Below, in pieces: positions 22,224 to 33,693 of a DNA stretch of 64,000 nucleotides. This DNA comes from Beta vulgaris subsp. vulgaris. Taxonomy: Eukaryota > Streptophyta > Magnoliopsida > Caryophyllales > Amaranthaceae. The notes beneath the pieces are model-generated. The model was not told the origin of the DNA and searched no databases. It was given only the letters and a program-made list of their open reading frames with translations. The DNA lies in assembly GCF_026745355.1 (NCBI RefSeq), contig NC_079202.1, forward strand, positions 41,783,646 to 41,847,645, in the 5' to 3' direction. A program made the position numbers and the translations under genes. Every line of letters starts with the position of its first letter. Position 1 is the first letter of the stretch.

Positions 22224-23325
22224 TCAGTTTTTCATATCATCTTCGGCTTCCCATGTAGCCTCTTCATAAGTTTGACTTGACCATAACACCTTGACTAATT
22301 TTACCGACTTGTTTCGGGTACCTCTCGTTTTGGTAGCAAGGATTCTAACTGGGCGTTGTTCAAAGGATAAGGTCTCATTTATTTCAATGGTTTCAGGTTC
22401 AATGATATGGGTAGGATCATGGACATATTTTCGAAGTTGAGACACATGAAAAACGTGATGGACATTGGCTAACTCCATTGGTAAGGCTAATCTATAGGCT
22501 ACTTACCCAATTCGCTCCAAGATCATATGTATGTAACGGACTCAACTTTCCTTTCCTACCAAATCTCATGACCCCCTTTGTTGGTGACACTTTCAGCAAA
22601 GCCTTCTCCCCAACCTCAAATTCCATCTCCCTTCTATTTTGATCTGCATAAGCCTTTTGTCTATCTTGAGCTACCGTCATGTGCTCCTGAATAAGCCTAA
22701 CTTGTTTCGTTGTTTCTTCAATCATCTCAGGCCCTAAAGTCATCATCTCACTTATGTCACTCCAACACAAAGGACTCCTACATTTTCGCCCATACAGTGC
22801 TTCATACGGTGCCAGCTTTATGCTTGAGTGATAACTGTTGTTATACGAAAACTCTATAGTTGGCAAATAATCATCCCAAGATCCTCCACAGTCTATCACG
22901 TATGCTCTCACCATATCCTCTAAAGTTTGAATTGTTCTTTCTGTCTATCCATCTGTCGCAGGGTGAAAACCTGTAGTAAACTTTAGCAATGTCCCAAATG
23001 CTTGTTGTAACCTCTCCTAAAACTTGCATCTCGAGTCTCTATCTGAAACAATATCCTTCGGTACTCCATGCAGTCTAACAACCTCTCGCACATATGCACT
23101 AGCCAACTGTTGCCTAGTCCAAGTATCCTTCATTGCTATAAAGCTGGCCGACTTTGTCAAAAGATCCACTATAATCCATATGGCATTCTTAGCTGACTTA
23201 GTAAGTGGTAATGCCATCACAAAATCCATTGAAATAGACTCCCATTTCCAACTCGGCACTTCTAAAGGTTGCATCATTCCACCAGGTCTCAATGTTGAAT
23301 CTTCACTTTCTGACACGTCAAACAC
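22224..23325 (-). pseudogene. Tekay element B integrase and chromodomain
   Basis: Three blocks on -: 23325-23017 is the integrase core (WKWESISMDFVMALP, LTKSASFIAM, HGVPKDIVSDRD); 22914-22492 is the rest of the core and the C-terminal domain (YLPTIEFSYNN, APYEALYGRKCRSP, the FEVGEKALLKVSP block); 22478-22224 ends in VHHVFHVSQLRKYV and a chromodomain-like tail (VLWSSQTYEEATWEAEDDM). The chromodomain marks a chromovirus of the Tekay/Del type. Stops between the blocks (for instance in the DG*TERTIQ stretch near 22950) make it non-functional. Confidence 0.85.
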
Positions 23326-23379
23326 TTTGCAACAAACTCTGCCACTTCACGTTTCATGTTTTCCACCAAAAATGCTGCT

Positions 23380-24240
23380 TCAAATCCTTATAGAGCTTAT
23401 CTCCTCCAGGATGCACAAATATGGCGTATTATGAGCTTCTTCCAAAATCTTTCTTTTTAACTCCTCATCCTTAGGCACACACCATCTTCCCTTGTACTTC
23501 ACAACACCATTCTCATCAATGTCAAACTCGATGACAACTCCATCTTCTTTCATTTTCTTTATCTTCACCATCCACTCATCACTACTTTGCTTCACTCGAA
23601 TCTCATCGAATAAGGTGGGTTGCACACATAGTGCATTCAATTGAGCTTCCACTTGCCCTTGCTCCATGACTTCTAAACTCATTCTCCTGAAATCTTCACA
23701 CAATCTCTCAGATAACACCATCATGTTCATCGAATGACTAGTCTTCCTACTCAATGCATCAGCAACTTTATTCGCTTTACCCTCATGATACAATATCTCC
23801 AAATCATAATCCTTAATGAGTTCAAGCCATCTCCTCTGTCTCATGTTCAACTCCTTCTGAGTAAATATATACTTCAGACTTTTATGATCAGTGAAAATCT
23901 TACATGACACCCATACAAATAATGCCTCCAAATCTTCAATGCGAATACTACAGCAGCTAACTCTAAATCATGAGTAGGGTAATTCTGTTCATAAGGCTTA
24001 AGTTGTCTCGAAGCATATGCTACCACCTTACCATGTTGCATCAATACACATCCTAACCCATTCTTAGAAGCGTCACTATACACCTCAAAACCTTCTAATC
24101 CAGATGGTAATGTCAAAACTGGTGCTGAAGTAAGTCTTTGCTTCAATTCCTGAAAAGCTTTCTCACACTTCTCATCCCACTGAAATCGAATTGTTTTCTT
24201 CATCAAATTTGTCAAAGGTTGAGCTACTTTTGAGAAATCT
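23380..24240 (-). pseudogene. Tekay element B RNase H
   Basis: RNase H degrades the RNA strand during reverse transcription. 24215-23874 gives the RT connection and the RNase H start ([42 protein letters not shown]); 23931-23380 gives [20 protein letters not shown], the [15 protein letters not shown] block, and the integrase N-terminal region. The two parts overlap in different frames around 23874-23931, so at least one frameshift is present. Confidence 0.85.
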
Positions 24241-24984
24241 GCACAAACCTCCTATAGTAGCCAGCAAGTCCTAAGAAACTTCTAATCTCAGTCACATTAC
24301 TAGGTCTCCCATTCTGTTACTGCTTGTATCTTTGATGGATCTACACAACACCTTCCTTCGAAATCACATGACCTAAAAATGCAACTTTCTCAAGCCAAAA
24401 CTCACATTTTGATAACTTTTGATACAATTTTTCTCTCGAAGTATCTCCAAAACTTTCCTTAAATGACCTTCATGCTCTTCTTTGTCCTTCAAATACACCA
24501 ATATATCATCTATGAACACCACCACAAATCTATCTAAATACGGCTGAAAGTCCTATTCATAAGATCCATAAATGCTGCAGGTGCATTAGTAAGTCCAAAT
24601 GGCATCACTGTGAACTCATAATGCCCATACCTCGTACGAAACGTGTCTTTTGGTATATCTTCCTCCGAAATTCTCAATTGGTGATACCCAGACCTCAAAT
24701 CAATCTTAGAGAAAATTCCAGCACCCTTAAGTTGATCAAATAAATCCTCAATCCTAGGCAATGGGTACTTATTCTTTATTGTGACATTATTCAACTCTCT
24801 GTAATCAATACACAACCTCAAGGTTCCATCCTTCTTTCGAACAAATAACAATGGTGCTCCCAAGGTGACACACTTGGCCTAATGTATCCTTTCTGCAACA
24901 ATTCCTACAATGCCACTTTCAACTCTTGCATCTCTGCAGGTGCCATCCTATATGGTGCCTTAGAAATAGCTCCAGTTCCAGGCA
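24241..24984 (-). pseudogene. Tekay element B reverse transcriptase
   Basis: The open block 24863-24534 has [46 protein letters not shown] and [18 protein letters not shown]. After a frameshift the catalytic FIDD (VVFIDDILVYLKD, about 24528-24490) follows, then the thumb ([16 protein letters not shown]). Upstream of 24863 a frameshift or stop separates it from the protease part. Confidence 0.85.
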
Positions 24985-25570
24985 CTAGGTCAATTTAAAA
25001 TCCATTTCTCTCACTGGCGGCATCCCTGGAATTTCTTCTGGAAAAACATCTTGGAACTCACTCACCACAGGTATTTGAGATATCTCTCCATCCTCCACAC
25101 TCACATCCTTCACATGGCACAAATATATGGGGTAGCCCTTCCTAATATAGGTTTTGAATGACATGGCTGACACAATACCGACTCCAGGTTTAGAAACAAT
25201 TCCTTGATAGGATATTCTATTTCCCTTTGGCCCCCTAAGAGACACCTTTTGAGTATGACACTCTATCCTAGCTCTATACTTAGCAAGCCAATCCATTCCC
25301 AATATTACATCAAAGTCGGGTAAGTCAAACTGAATAAGATCAGCAGGCAAATCAGATCCTAATATGGTAATGGGTATGTCTTGGTATAGGGAACTACAAG
25401 GAACTACTTCTCCTGAAGGTATTATTATGAAATTTTGACACAAGATTGAGGGTTTTAGACCTAACTTTTCAGCAAATGAACTAGCTATGAAAGAATGAGA
25501 CACCCCAAAATCAAAAAGTAAGTAAGCAGCGTTAGAGTTTACGAGGAAATAAAGTACCCGTCACAACATT
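24985..25570 (-). pseudogene. Tekay element B aspartic protease
   Basis: Retropepsin domain: LFDFGVSHSFIASSFAEKL near 25540-25470, then the flap region and DVILGMDWLAKYRARIEC about 25310-25260, a classic chromovirus motif. The active-site triplet reads D-F-G where D-S/T-G is usual, so this copy should be catalytically dead even in frame. Confidence 0.8.
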
Positions 25571-25639
25571 GGCGTTGGTGTCTGCTTCATTCTGGTTCAT
25601 AACATAGATTCTTCCATTGTTGCCTCGACGCCATTTCCA

Positions 25640-26783
25640 TTGTCGTTCTGATTGTTGTTTCCTCCATTTGCTCGATTGTTATTCTGACCATTATGCTGAG
25701 TATTGTTCCCCCTTGAGCATTCGAAGTCTGACCCTGGAGTTGTTTTTGTTATAGGGACGGATTGTTGTTCTGGTTCTGATTAGGCCCATGACCATTCCTA
25801 TTCCCCCATTTTCCATTTTGTCCATTATTCTGACGCTTGGGACACTGATTAGCCTTATGTCCTTTCTCTCCACAAGCATAACAAGTTATTGGGTCTCCTT
25901 GACAGGTAAATCCTGGGTGGCTTTTGTTACACTTTCTACAAGTAGGGTTCTGGGTAGGGATCCTGCTGGTTTGATCTCCCCTGACCTTGGTAGTTGCTAT
26001 CATTCCCTTGATAATTACCACCACCATTAGTGTGATTATTAAACCCATTATTATTGTTACCCCCATATCGAGGTTTCTTGTCATTTCCATGGTCATTTTG
26101 TGTTATGTGGTCTTTTCTCTTATTCCCCCCATAACTTCCTCTTCACGCCTCAAAATCCTCTCAATATTAGAAGCCTTAGCATAACCTCTTGAAAAGTTGC
26201 AGAAGTTGCTCCCCCAAGTCTGGTCTGAATTCTAAATGCTAACCATCCTCAAACTTTTGAGCCTTGGCTCTCTCATCTGGCACAACATTGGCAAAATCTA
26301 GCTAACTCATTGAACTTTTGGGCATACTCTTGCACAGACATAGTACCTCCCTGGTTAAATCTAGTGAACTCATTGTATTTTGCCTCCTAATATGTTCAGG
26401 GAAAAATCTATCCTTAATAGCAACCTTAAAAGCATTCCAATTAAATTTTCCTGAGCTCTAACAATAGGTCCTTGACTCTCCCACCAAGTGTCTGCATCCT
26501 CCCTCAAATAAAAGGTAGCTTGGTCTACTTTTTGAGCTTCAGGTGTCCCAGTAGCAGTGAATAACTTATCAAAGTCTTTAGCCAGTTCTCTAAGAGTAAG
26601 GGTCTTCCTTTCCTACAAAATTGGAGGTTTTTCGGGTTGTTAACTTCTTTGCCATAGCAGCTTGTGGGTCCTCTCCACCATTATTCCCTAATTGGTTTTG
26701 AACACTAAACCCATACGTTGCGAAAGTTGTTCAAGAGATCTCAGTCTCTCAAGCAGTTGTTCAGGGGTTTCAGCCATTTGTTC
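25640..26783 (-). pseudogene. Tekay element B gag
   Basis: It starts near 26778 (MAETPEQLLERMRSLE-like) and runs with many small indels relative to element A. The C-terminal part keeps the knuckles CRKCNKSHPGFTC and CYACGEKGHKANQC (26096-25749). The repeated single-base gaps relative to the other copy show independent decay. Confidence 0.8.
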
Positions 26784-27334
26784 AAAAGTCCTCCTACGAG
26801 ATCTAGTGTATACTTGATAGGTTTGCATACAATTCCTGCACATTAGCATTGGTATTACTACATCTATTCACCCATACATGGTCTTGCACATAGTTTTATT
26901 ATTCAATACTAACTTTCATCATAAGAAAATTACATGCCTCAACAAAATATATTTCATCATAACATTTCAAGACAACTTTGCATGCTTCCACATAAACAAT
27001 TTGACAAGTAAGCAACTTATAACAAGAACTTAAACTCTATTCAACTCAAATAAATAGTCAAGTAATAAAATTCCTATATAAAAACACATATATAGGAACT
27101 TAGAGAATTTCAATACTACTAAAGAACTTAGTCTATAGACCTTATTATAATATAATTTCTAAATATATGCGATGGTCTCGAGCGCAAATTTTCTTGTAGT
27201 TATCAACATCTAAACATATAAGAATGAAAAGAAACAATTAATAAGCACCTGAAATAAGTGCTTTCACATTAAGGCACATAAACCCTTTTCGATCCCACTC
27301 TCACAATTTATTTTAATGTTTATTATTTAATTTA

Positions 27335-28632
27335 GGGTTTTTTCACCAGGTATCCCTGTACTTTATCAAAATTCATGGGGTACCCCTAATTTCAAAAAAA
27401 TGCACCAGGTACCCTTATTCTTTTCACAAAATGCATGAAATGCCCTTAATGACTAACGGTGTTAAGTTTCCGTTAGTCATTAGGGTTAATTAACCCCTTT
27501 AACCCCTCTAACCCTAATTAAATCCTAATTAACTAAGTAAATCCTAACCCTAAACCTAACTCCCTAACTTCAAACCTTAGCCCACCACTATCGAACCACC
27601 ACCACGCCATCACCACCCAACAACCAGCATCTCCCTTCCCCCTCCCCCACCCCCACCGTAGAGCCCACAACAGACCCCCTCCCCTACCCCCGCAGCACCC
27701 CTCCCCCACCCCACCTCGGAGCCCGCAACACCCCTCCCCTGCAACCGACACGACATCAGCCCCCTTTATCCTCTCTACTGAAGCTCATCAATGGCGCCAC
27801 TCCTCCTCCTCGTCATCTTGCGCGAATTCCCAGTCGCGAATTCTCTGTCGCGAATTCTCTATTGCGAATTCTCTCGTGAATTCTCTGTCGTGAATTTCTC
27901 TCTCCTTCTTCTTTCATTTAATGATTTTTGATTTTCAAAAACTGCATTTTCAAAACTTGTTTCGAAAATGATTTTCAAAAGTTTTCGAAATTGATTTCGC
28001 AAAAGGTTTTCGAAAACAATTTTCAAAAACATTTTCGAAAATGGTTCTTGATTTCGAAAATGTTTTTGAAAATGATTTTCGAAATTGATTTTTGAAAACA
28101 GTTTTTGAAATCAAGAATGGTGGTGGTTGCTGCTAGGGGAGAGGGATACGCTGTCGGGGATGGGGGTGGGGTTGGGGGTGGGTGTGGGGTTGGGGGTGGG
28201 GTGGCGGTGGGTTGGGGAAATCAAGGGGGAAGGAGGCCTGCTGCAGGGGTTGCCGGCGAGGGGGAGGTGGTTGCCGGCGACGGAGAGGGGTTGCCGGCAA
28301 GGGGGAGGGGAGGGGGAGGGGGGCTGGGGTTGTTTGGGGGGTGGTGGGTTAGGGGAGAGGAAGGGAGGTGGTGGTGGTTGGGTGGTGGTTATGGGGTTAG
28401 GGTTTCAAGTTATGGAGTTAGGGTTTAGTTAGTTAATTAGGGCTTAATTAGGGTTTAATTAGGATTAGAAGAGTTAATTAACCCTAATGACTAATGGAAA
28501 CTTAACGTCGTTCGTCATTAAGGGCATCTGGTGCATTTTATTGAAACAATAAGGGTACCTTTTGCATTTTTTTAAAACCAGGGGTACCCCATGAATTTTG
28601 AAAAACCACAGGGGTACCTGGTGAAAAAACCC
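27335..28632. mobile_element. Non-autonomous Mutator-like element with 9-bp TSD
   Basis: It begins GGGTTTTTTCACCAGGTA and ends with the complement, flanked by the 9-bp direct repeat TTTAATTTA (27326-27334 and 28633-28641); element A has the empty site (about 20730). The TIRs run for roughly 200-290 bp, including CATGGGGTACCCC and TAACCCTAATGACTAA on both sides. The interior has short repeats (CGCGAATTCTCTGT around 27830-27900; TTTTCGAAAATGATTTTC around 27960-28090), with C-rich sequence on the left and G-rich on the right. The open frames at 27533-27751 and 28105-28432 are low-complexity. No transposase. Confidence 0.9.
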
Positions 28633-28723
28633 TTTAATTTATTAATACCTATATTATTTAACCTTAGACTCGTAATTATTTAACAAATTTTATTAACTCC
28701 TAATTTATATTAATTTATTATAA

Positions 28724-28743
28724 CCTAAGCTCTGATACCAATT
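28724..28743 (-). other. Primer-binding site (tRNA-iMet) of Tekay element B
   Basis: On - the sequence reads TTGGTATCAGAGCTTAGG directly after the LTR end, an exact TGGTATCAGAGC match. Confidence 0.9.
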
Positions 28744-29905
28744 TGCAACACCCCAAAACTTTGGTTTCAAAACTTTATAAAACATTCACTTTTCATTAAA
28801 ATATCTGACTAAACCTTTAGGGTGTTACCGTCGCATCAATTATTAAAAATAAATGCAAGGCTAATTATAAGAAATAAAATTTTAACTTACAAACCAAAGT
28901 ATCAAAATAAACCAAACAAAGTTGTCTAATTTCAACCAATCCAAAACTAAACAATCCCAAATAACAATACTATACAATTTATTAAACTAGGTGAACCTAA
29001 AAATTATAGATTCACTCATTCTTGCAACGTATTCCCTTTCACCAACCTGCACAATATTAAAAGGAAAAGAACAAACGAAAACAAATACACAAAAAATTAG
29101 CGAAAGCTAAAAAATTACAACTCCATCTCGTAAAATAATAATAATAATTATTATATTTTGAAAATAATTTTATAGCATAATAAATACAAGTATAACATAA
29201 TACATACAAGTAGATAATATGCTTAACAATTTCAATTATATCAAGTTTATAGGAGTCATACAACAACAAATTAGGTTATTAGAGGGGAATTGAACGTCAG
29301 TAAGCCGGGACTAATCCCAGTAACCACCTACTTCAACATGGGTCGTCACCCAAATAAATTGAGAGTAATGGCCAATAACGTTTTGCAGAACGTCCCTAGT
29401 GTGCACACCCCTCACTAATCTAATGGGTATGCGCAATACGCACCACTAGTATTAGGAGGTAGACAATAAAGAGTTGTAACATAATAAAATCAAGTAATGT
29501 TCATCACCTATGGAGGATCCAAGTCCACATGATAATTCCCTCGATAATATTTCCACTTTACGTGATTAATATATTTTAAAAGTTATGACACCTCAAACAT
29601 CACATTAACATTAACAGGAACATCTTCAGTTTAATAAATATTTTTCACAACTTAACTACTTTATAGACTTATAATAATCAACGTCCACAATTCACAGGAC
29701 CCAAATATCCATCATTAGTGCCTCGTATAGTCATAATACCAACTTACAATACCGTTCGTAACATCATTAATACACTAGTTGTACCCATTAAGTTACATTA
29801 TCAATATTAGTATAATTTTAGCATGATGATATACATAGGTACATTATAAATCCAAAAGTAATAACAAAATACTAGTAGATACACATGTATTATACGTAGG
29901 GATAA
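28744..29905 (-). mobile_element. 5' LTR of Tekay element B
   Basis: Collinear with 20838-22000: TGCAACACCCCAAAACTT, GGGTGTTACCGTCGCATC, a short AAT run near 29133, GAGGGGAATTGAACGT, then AT-rich sequence. The outer end is unclear: after GATACACATGTATTAT (about 29880-29894) it departs from the middle LTR, and about 45 bp later the Tat 2 LTR begins. No 5-bp duplication with the flank at 18520-18524 (AGTGT) can be shown. Confidence 0.8.
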
Positions 29906-29942
29906 TATGTACTATAAATATAAGAATAATTTTAGTCACAAC

Positions 29943-30568
29943 TGTTTATGCTAAAATTCGTCTCTTACGACGGAATTAAAGTTTGGGACGATTCAATCAG
30001 ATTATGTGTAAGACGATGCAACAAATGGATGCAATGGGGATCGAAGGGGATGAACACACAAAGATGGTGACGCGGAAAACCCCAATGAAGATGGGTAAAA
30101 ACCGCGGGTGGATGTAGATCCACCAATCAACTATCGTTGACTATCACTATAGGCTAGTGAAAATCGTTACAGATTATGTTGTTCTTTTCTCTTAATACAA
30201 AAAGTGTTCCGTAGTCCTATCTAATGATGCTTCTTTCTCTTTTGTATGCCTTTTCTTCCTTTGGCTTTTTTTCAACGAATACAATAATAAATTCTAAATC
30301 TATTATAATGGTAATGGTAACTTGATTATAGAAGATCTTCCTAATTACATTCCAACGTTGCAATTTTTTTTCCTCTTTTGCATAATCTACTCTTTATCGA
30401 CGAATTTTACGGCTAATTTAATGCCTTGCTGAACTCTTTCCATTTTCAGACAGTCCGTTACTTGTACTCCGACTGACCTTACCCTCGTGTCTCTTCATCG
30501 TGTCTTCACGCCACAGTCGTCGTGTCATCATGTCATCATGTCAATGTCATCCTGCAAAAACACAACCA
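29943..30568 (-). mobile_element. 3' LTR of Tat element 2
   Basis: Read on +: TGTTTATGCTAAAATTCG to ACACAACCA. The inner side is followed by TAATAGTTTGCCCCAAT, on - a polypurine-like tract (ATTGGGGCAAACTATTA) before TGGTTGTG. The first about 31 bp match the remnant 5' LTR at 39166. Confidence 0.75.
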
Positions 30569-31059
30569 TAATAGTTTGCCCCAATTGTTGAATCGGGGTA
30601 ACATGAAAACCATGAGACAATTGTTAAAAAATCATTAAACCAAACGAAGAATCTTTAATGTAATCAAGGCAATTTACCAAAAAATCATAGGAAAAATTTC
30701 ATACGACAAATGCGGAAAATATCTTTCGGAAAAAACCTAAGGGAGGAAACAAAATCCACTTGAGCGGTTATATTGGGCAACCCAAAGGTCTCAAAACGAA
30801 AAAGGTAGTTTTTTATTTTTAAATAGCCGTTTAATTCTAACCGTTAGCCCAAAGTCATCATTATTTTTGAAGGCATAAACATTGTGGGCGGTTGAGGATT
30901 TCAACCCACCAAATCTTTCTCTCTCGTTAAGCAAGATAGTTTCCATAACTCCCATTATTCTCTCCGCCAGAAAAACGATCACTAGTACCAGGTAATTTTC
31001 TACTTTCCGTTCGTCAATTTCTTCAATTCGCACTTTTTCTCTCTTCCTCAATCACACTT
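30569..31059. other. Tat element 2 region between 3' LTR and antisense ORF
   Basis: Contains the polypurine tract at its left edge and no supported coding sequence. It probably includes promoter and leader of the antisense ORF; CCGTTTAATTCTAACCG and AAATCTTTCTCTCTCG stretches are present, but no site can be assigned. Confidence 0.4.
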
Positions 31060-32929
31060 ATGGCACCTAGTAGACGTAGCATTACGACATTCGTAAAAAA
31101 CCAGGAAAAATCGAGAGGCAAAGAAAAAGTCGTAGAACAGAGGAATGATAATGAGCATGAACTGTCAACTATGTCTGAGGAAGACATGCTAAGGTTTTTA
31201 GACTTAGGAAATTTGCCCGACAACACTGTTATTAGAAATGCCGAGTCGGACGAACCACCAGAAACATGCCCCACCACCTGGGTGGTACTTTATGATTACC
31301 CTTTCAAAATAGGCCCGAGACTTCCCTTCACCCCTTTAGCAAGAGACCTGATGCAGATCTACCAAATTAGCCCTGGGCAGATTATGCTCCAAGTATGGTG
31401 GATCCTAAGCGTTATCGACAGGGTGACGACGTCGTGGGATGAAGCCTTCACCCTTCACGACTTACTGCTGTATTACGAAATTAGGGTCAAAGCCAAAAAT
31501 AGGATAGCCCTACATGCAAAGGCGAGATTAGAACCTCTTGTTGGGGGAGTTCAGTCGAACGACAGAGGTTGGAAAAACAGATATGTGTTTTTGAAGAAGT
31601 CGACGCTAGGGGAACCTAGGAAGTCCCTGATTGGCGGTTGGAACACCGAAGGTGTGCTTATTTTTAGTCTTTTTACTTTCGTGTCACGTCGTTAACACTA
31701 CTCTTACATCGTTACTACTACAGGTCTTAACCCCAAGTTACTGTCGCATAGCGACGAGTCTCAGAGTCTTTGCGACAAATTTTTAAAAGTACCAGAAGAA
31801 GACAGGCAGTTCAGAAGAATTATATTTGCTTCTCAAGACAGTTGTTCATCTATGGCATCTGGTAAGTTTACTTATTCTTTTTGTTTTAAGGCATAACGTT
31901 TGTCGAAAGAATTCATTTTACTGACTAGACGCTCCTGAACAGGTTCATCACAATCGCACCTTAGGGGGAGTTTGGACAACCAAGCCCTGGCTGAAATGCT
32001 GCGCAAGCGCAAAAGGGAATCCTCTGCTGACACTGTGTCTGCGTCGACGATGTCGACAACGAAAGACACAACGGTCGTCGTCCAATTTGGATGACGAGCA
32101 AGACGTTGCGTCTAAGACGCGCATAACTGACTTTCTGGCCCCTCCAGATAAGGGTGGACCCTCGTACACTATGACCGTCCCTAACGACTTTATGTCGTTG
32201 GAGAGGTCCATATGGCCTGAAGCTGACAGGTTCCTTTTTCCTAGCGCTATGGAAAGGATAAAGGAACACACTCTTCCTCGCATGATGCCGGACGGATTGG
32301 AGCTCCTATTCCAGGTATAGTCGCTCATCTCACTTTAGGACGCTTATTTCAATAATTGATAACTACCAACTGACACACGCTTTTTCTTCTTCGCATAGTC
32401 CTCTCAACATCTCCTTATGGCGAAGAGGGGGATCTCATCCTTACTGAAGGGTCACCTGACCATGAAGCATAGGATGGAGAAGGCTGAGTCGGACGTGAAG
32501 TCCAAAGATACTGAATTCGAGTCTTACAAGAAAACTATGGAGGACATGGAGGAAACTTTGAAGGAAAATGGAGAAGAGTTGGAGGAGATTAGGAAGAAGG
32601 CGGCTAAGTTGGAAGAATCATCGCGTCGGGAGGTCGAAGCTCTCCAGGCGCGCGTCGACGCTCAGAAGAATGAGCTGGACCTTCTCGAGGCTGAGGTGAC
32701 TACTAGGGTCAGGGTTAAGCTGATGTATCAATTCTTGATGAAGAAGACGGCATCTTGGATGCCGCAAAAACACATAGACCTCTACCTCGAGTACAAGGGG
32801 TCGATGAAGGATCTGATGGACGAAGAAGACTTGGTTGCGACGGCGGATTCTTCATCAAAGGTGGATGAGAATACTCCAGTCTTGCGCCGGGTTCATTGCG
32901 TCGGACGTGCCTCCCGACCCGGAAACTGA
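31060..32929 (+). pseudogene. Antisense ORF of Tat element 2 (putative gypsy-type transposon domain plus coiled coil)
   Basis: Spliced-looking gene opposite to gag-pol. Exon 1 (31060-31652) has a domain like the plant 'putative gypsy type transposon' family: YPFKIGPRLPFTPLARDLMQ and ISPGQIMLQVWWILSVID. Likely introns follow at 31653-31723 (GTGTGC...CTACAG), 31861-31942 (GTAAGT...GAACAG) and 32316-32399 (GTATAG...GCATAG). Middle exons hold ALAEMLRKRKRESS and, after one frameshift near 32050-32085, DDEQDVASKTRITDFLAPP. The last exon (32400-32929) is a strong coiled coil (heptads from MKHRMEKAESDVKSKD to LLEAEV) ending in an acidic tail. Additional antisense ORFs are known in Tat elements; their function is not. 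Confidence 0.7.
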
Positions 32930-33693
32930 GAAGGAGACCCAGTCATTGCTCCGTCAGCTGCTGTGTGGCCGGAGAAAGAAGCTAGAAAGACCTCTGACGC
33001 TTAGTTTTTAATCATTCTATATTATGCCCTCTTTCTTTGAACTTTTATCGAACTTTGTTCTGGGTCACTTAAGGGAGTGACTCTTTGTTTTGTACTTTTT
33101 GGGTCACCTACGGGGGTGACCATAACTTCTGATGTTTGTACTTTTGGGTCGCCCATGGGGGTGGCCATAACTTTGACAATTATGTTTTGTGCTTTTTAAT
33201 CTTATGTTTTTACTTTGTGCAACATGCGTGTGTTTCAGTCGTTATTCTGACGTTACTAAGGCATAGTCAGGCGCTTAGTAAGCCTTTGTTGTTCGTTCAG
33301 ACGTAATGTTCGGACTTAACAACTTTGAATACACATAGGAAATACATAAATACTTACATGCGATTGCTAGAAAAATAAATTGAACGTCGAAAATAGTTGT
33401 GGCTTTGAATAGCAGTGCCCCTGTCGTAACGTTTAGCTGGGGTAGGTAAAGATCGGAGGACTTTGGATGATGATGGCCATCGCTTCTTGCTTTGTTGTAT
33501 AATAAAATGCAAGTTTACTTCTTACGTCGTAAAGACCGTCGCAGCGTTATTGGAACAGGTGGGGATGTCTTGCCTGGAAGTCGATAACACACATTGAGAG
33601 AACACTTAGGTTGCTAGCAGTTAACGACACAAACATGATAATAACATCATTTATTTCTTACACAATGACAGGAAAGCAAAGTAAATTACTTAA
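32930..33693. repeat. Hairpin-forming repeats between antisense ORF and pol
   Basis: Three semi-regular copies of a GGGTCAC...GGGGGTGACC motif occur at about 33061-33082, 33100-33121 and 33148-33168, each able to form a short stem. The rest, to 33693, is AT-rich non-coding sequence separating the convergent ORFs. Confidence 0.6.

Noticed and set aside
28105..28432. Gly/Val-rich open frames that could look like a glycine-rich protein
   Set aside because: Low-complexity G-rich half of the Mutator-like element; two frames overlap equally well.
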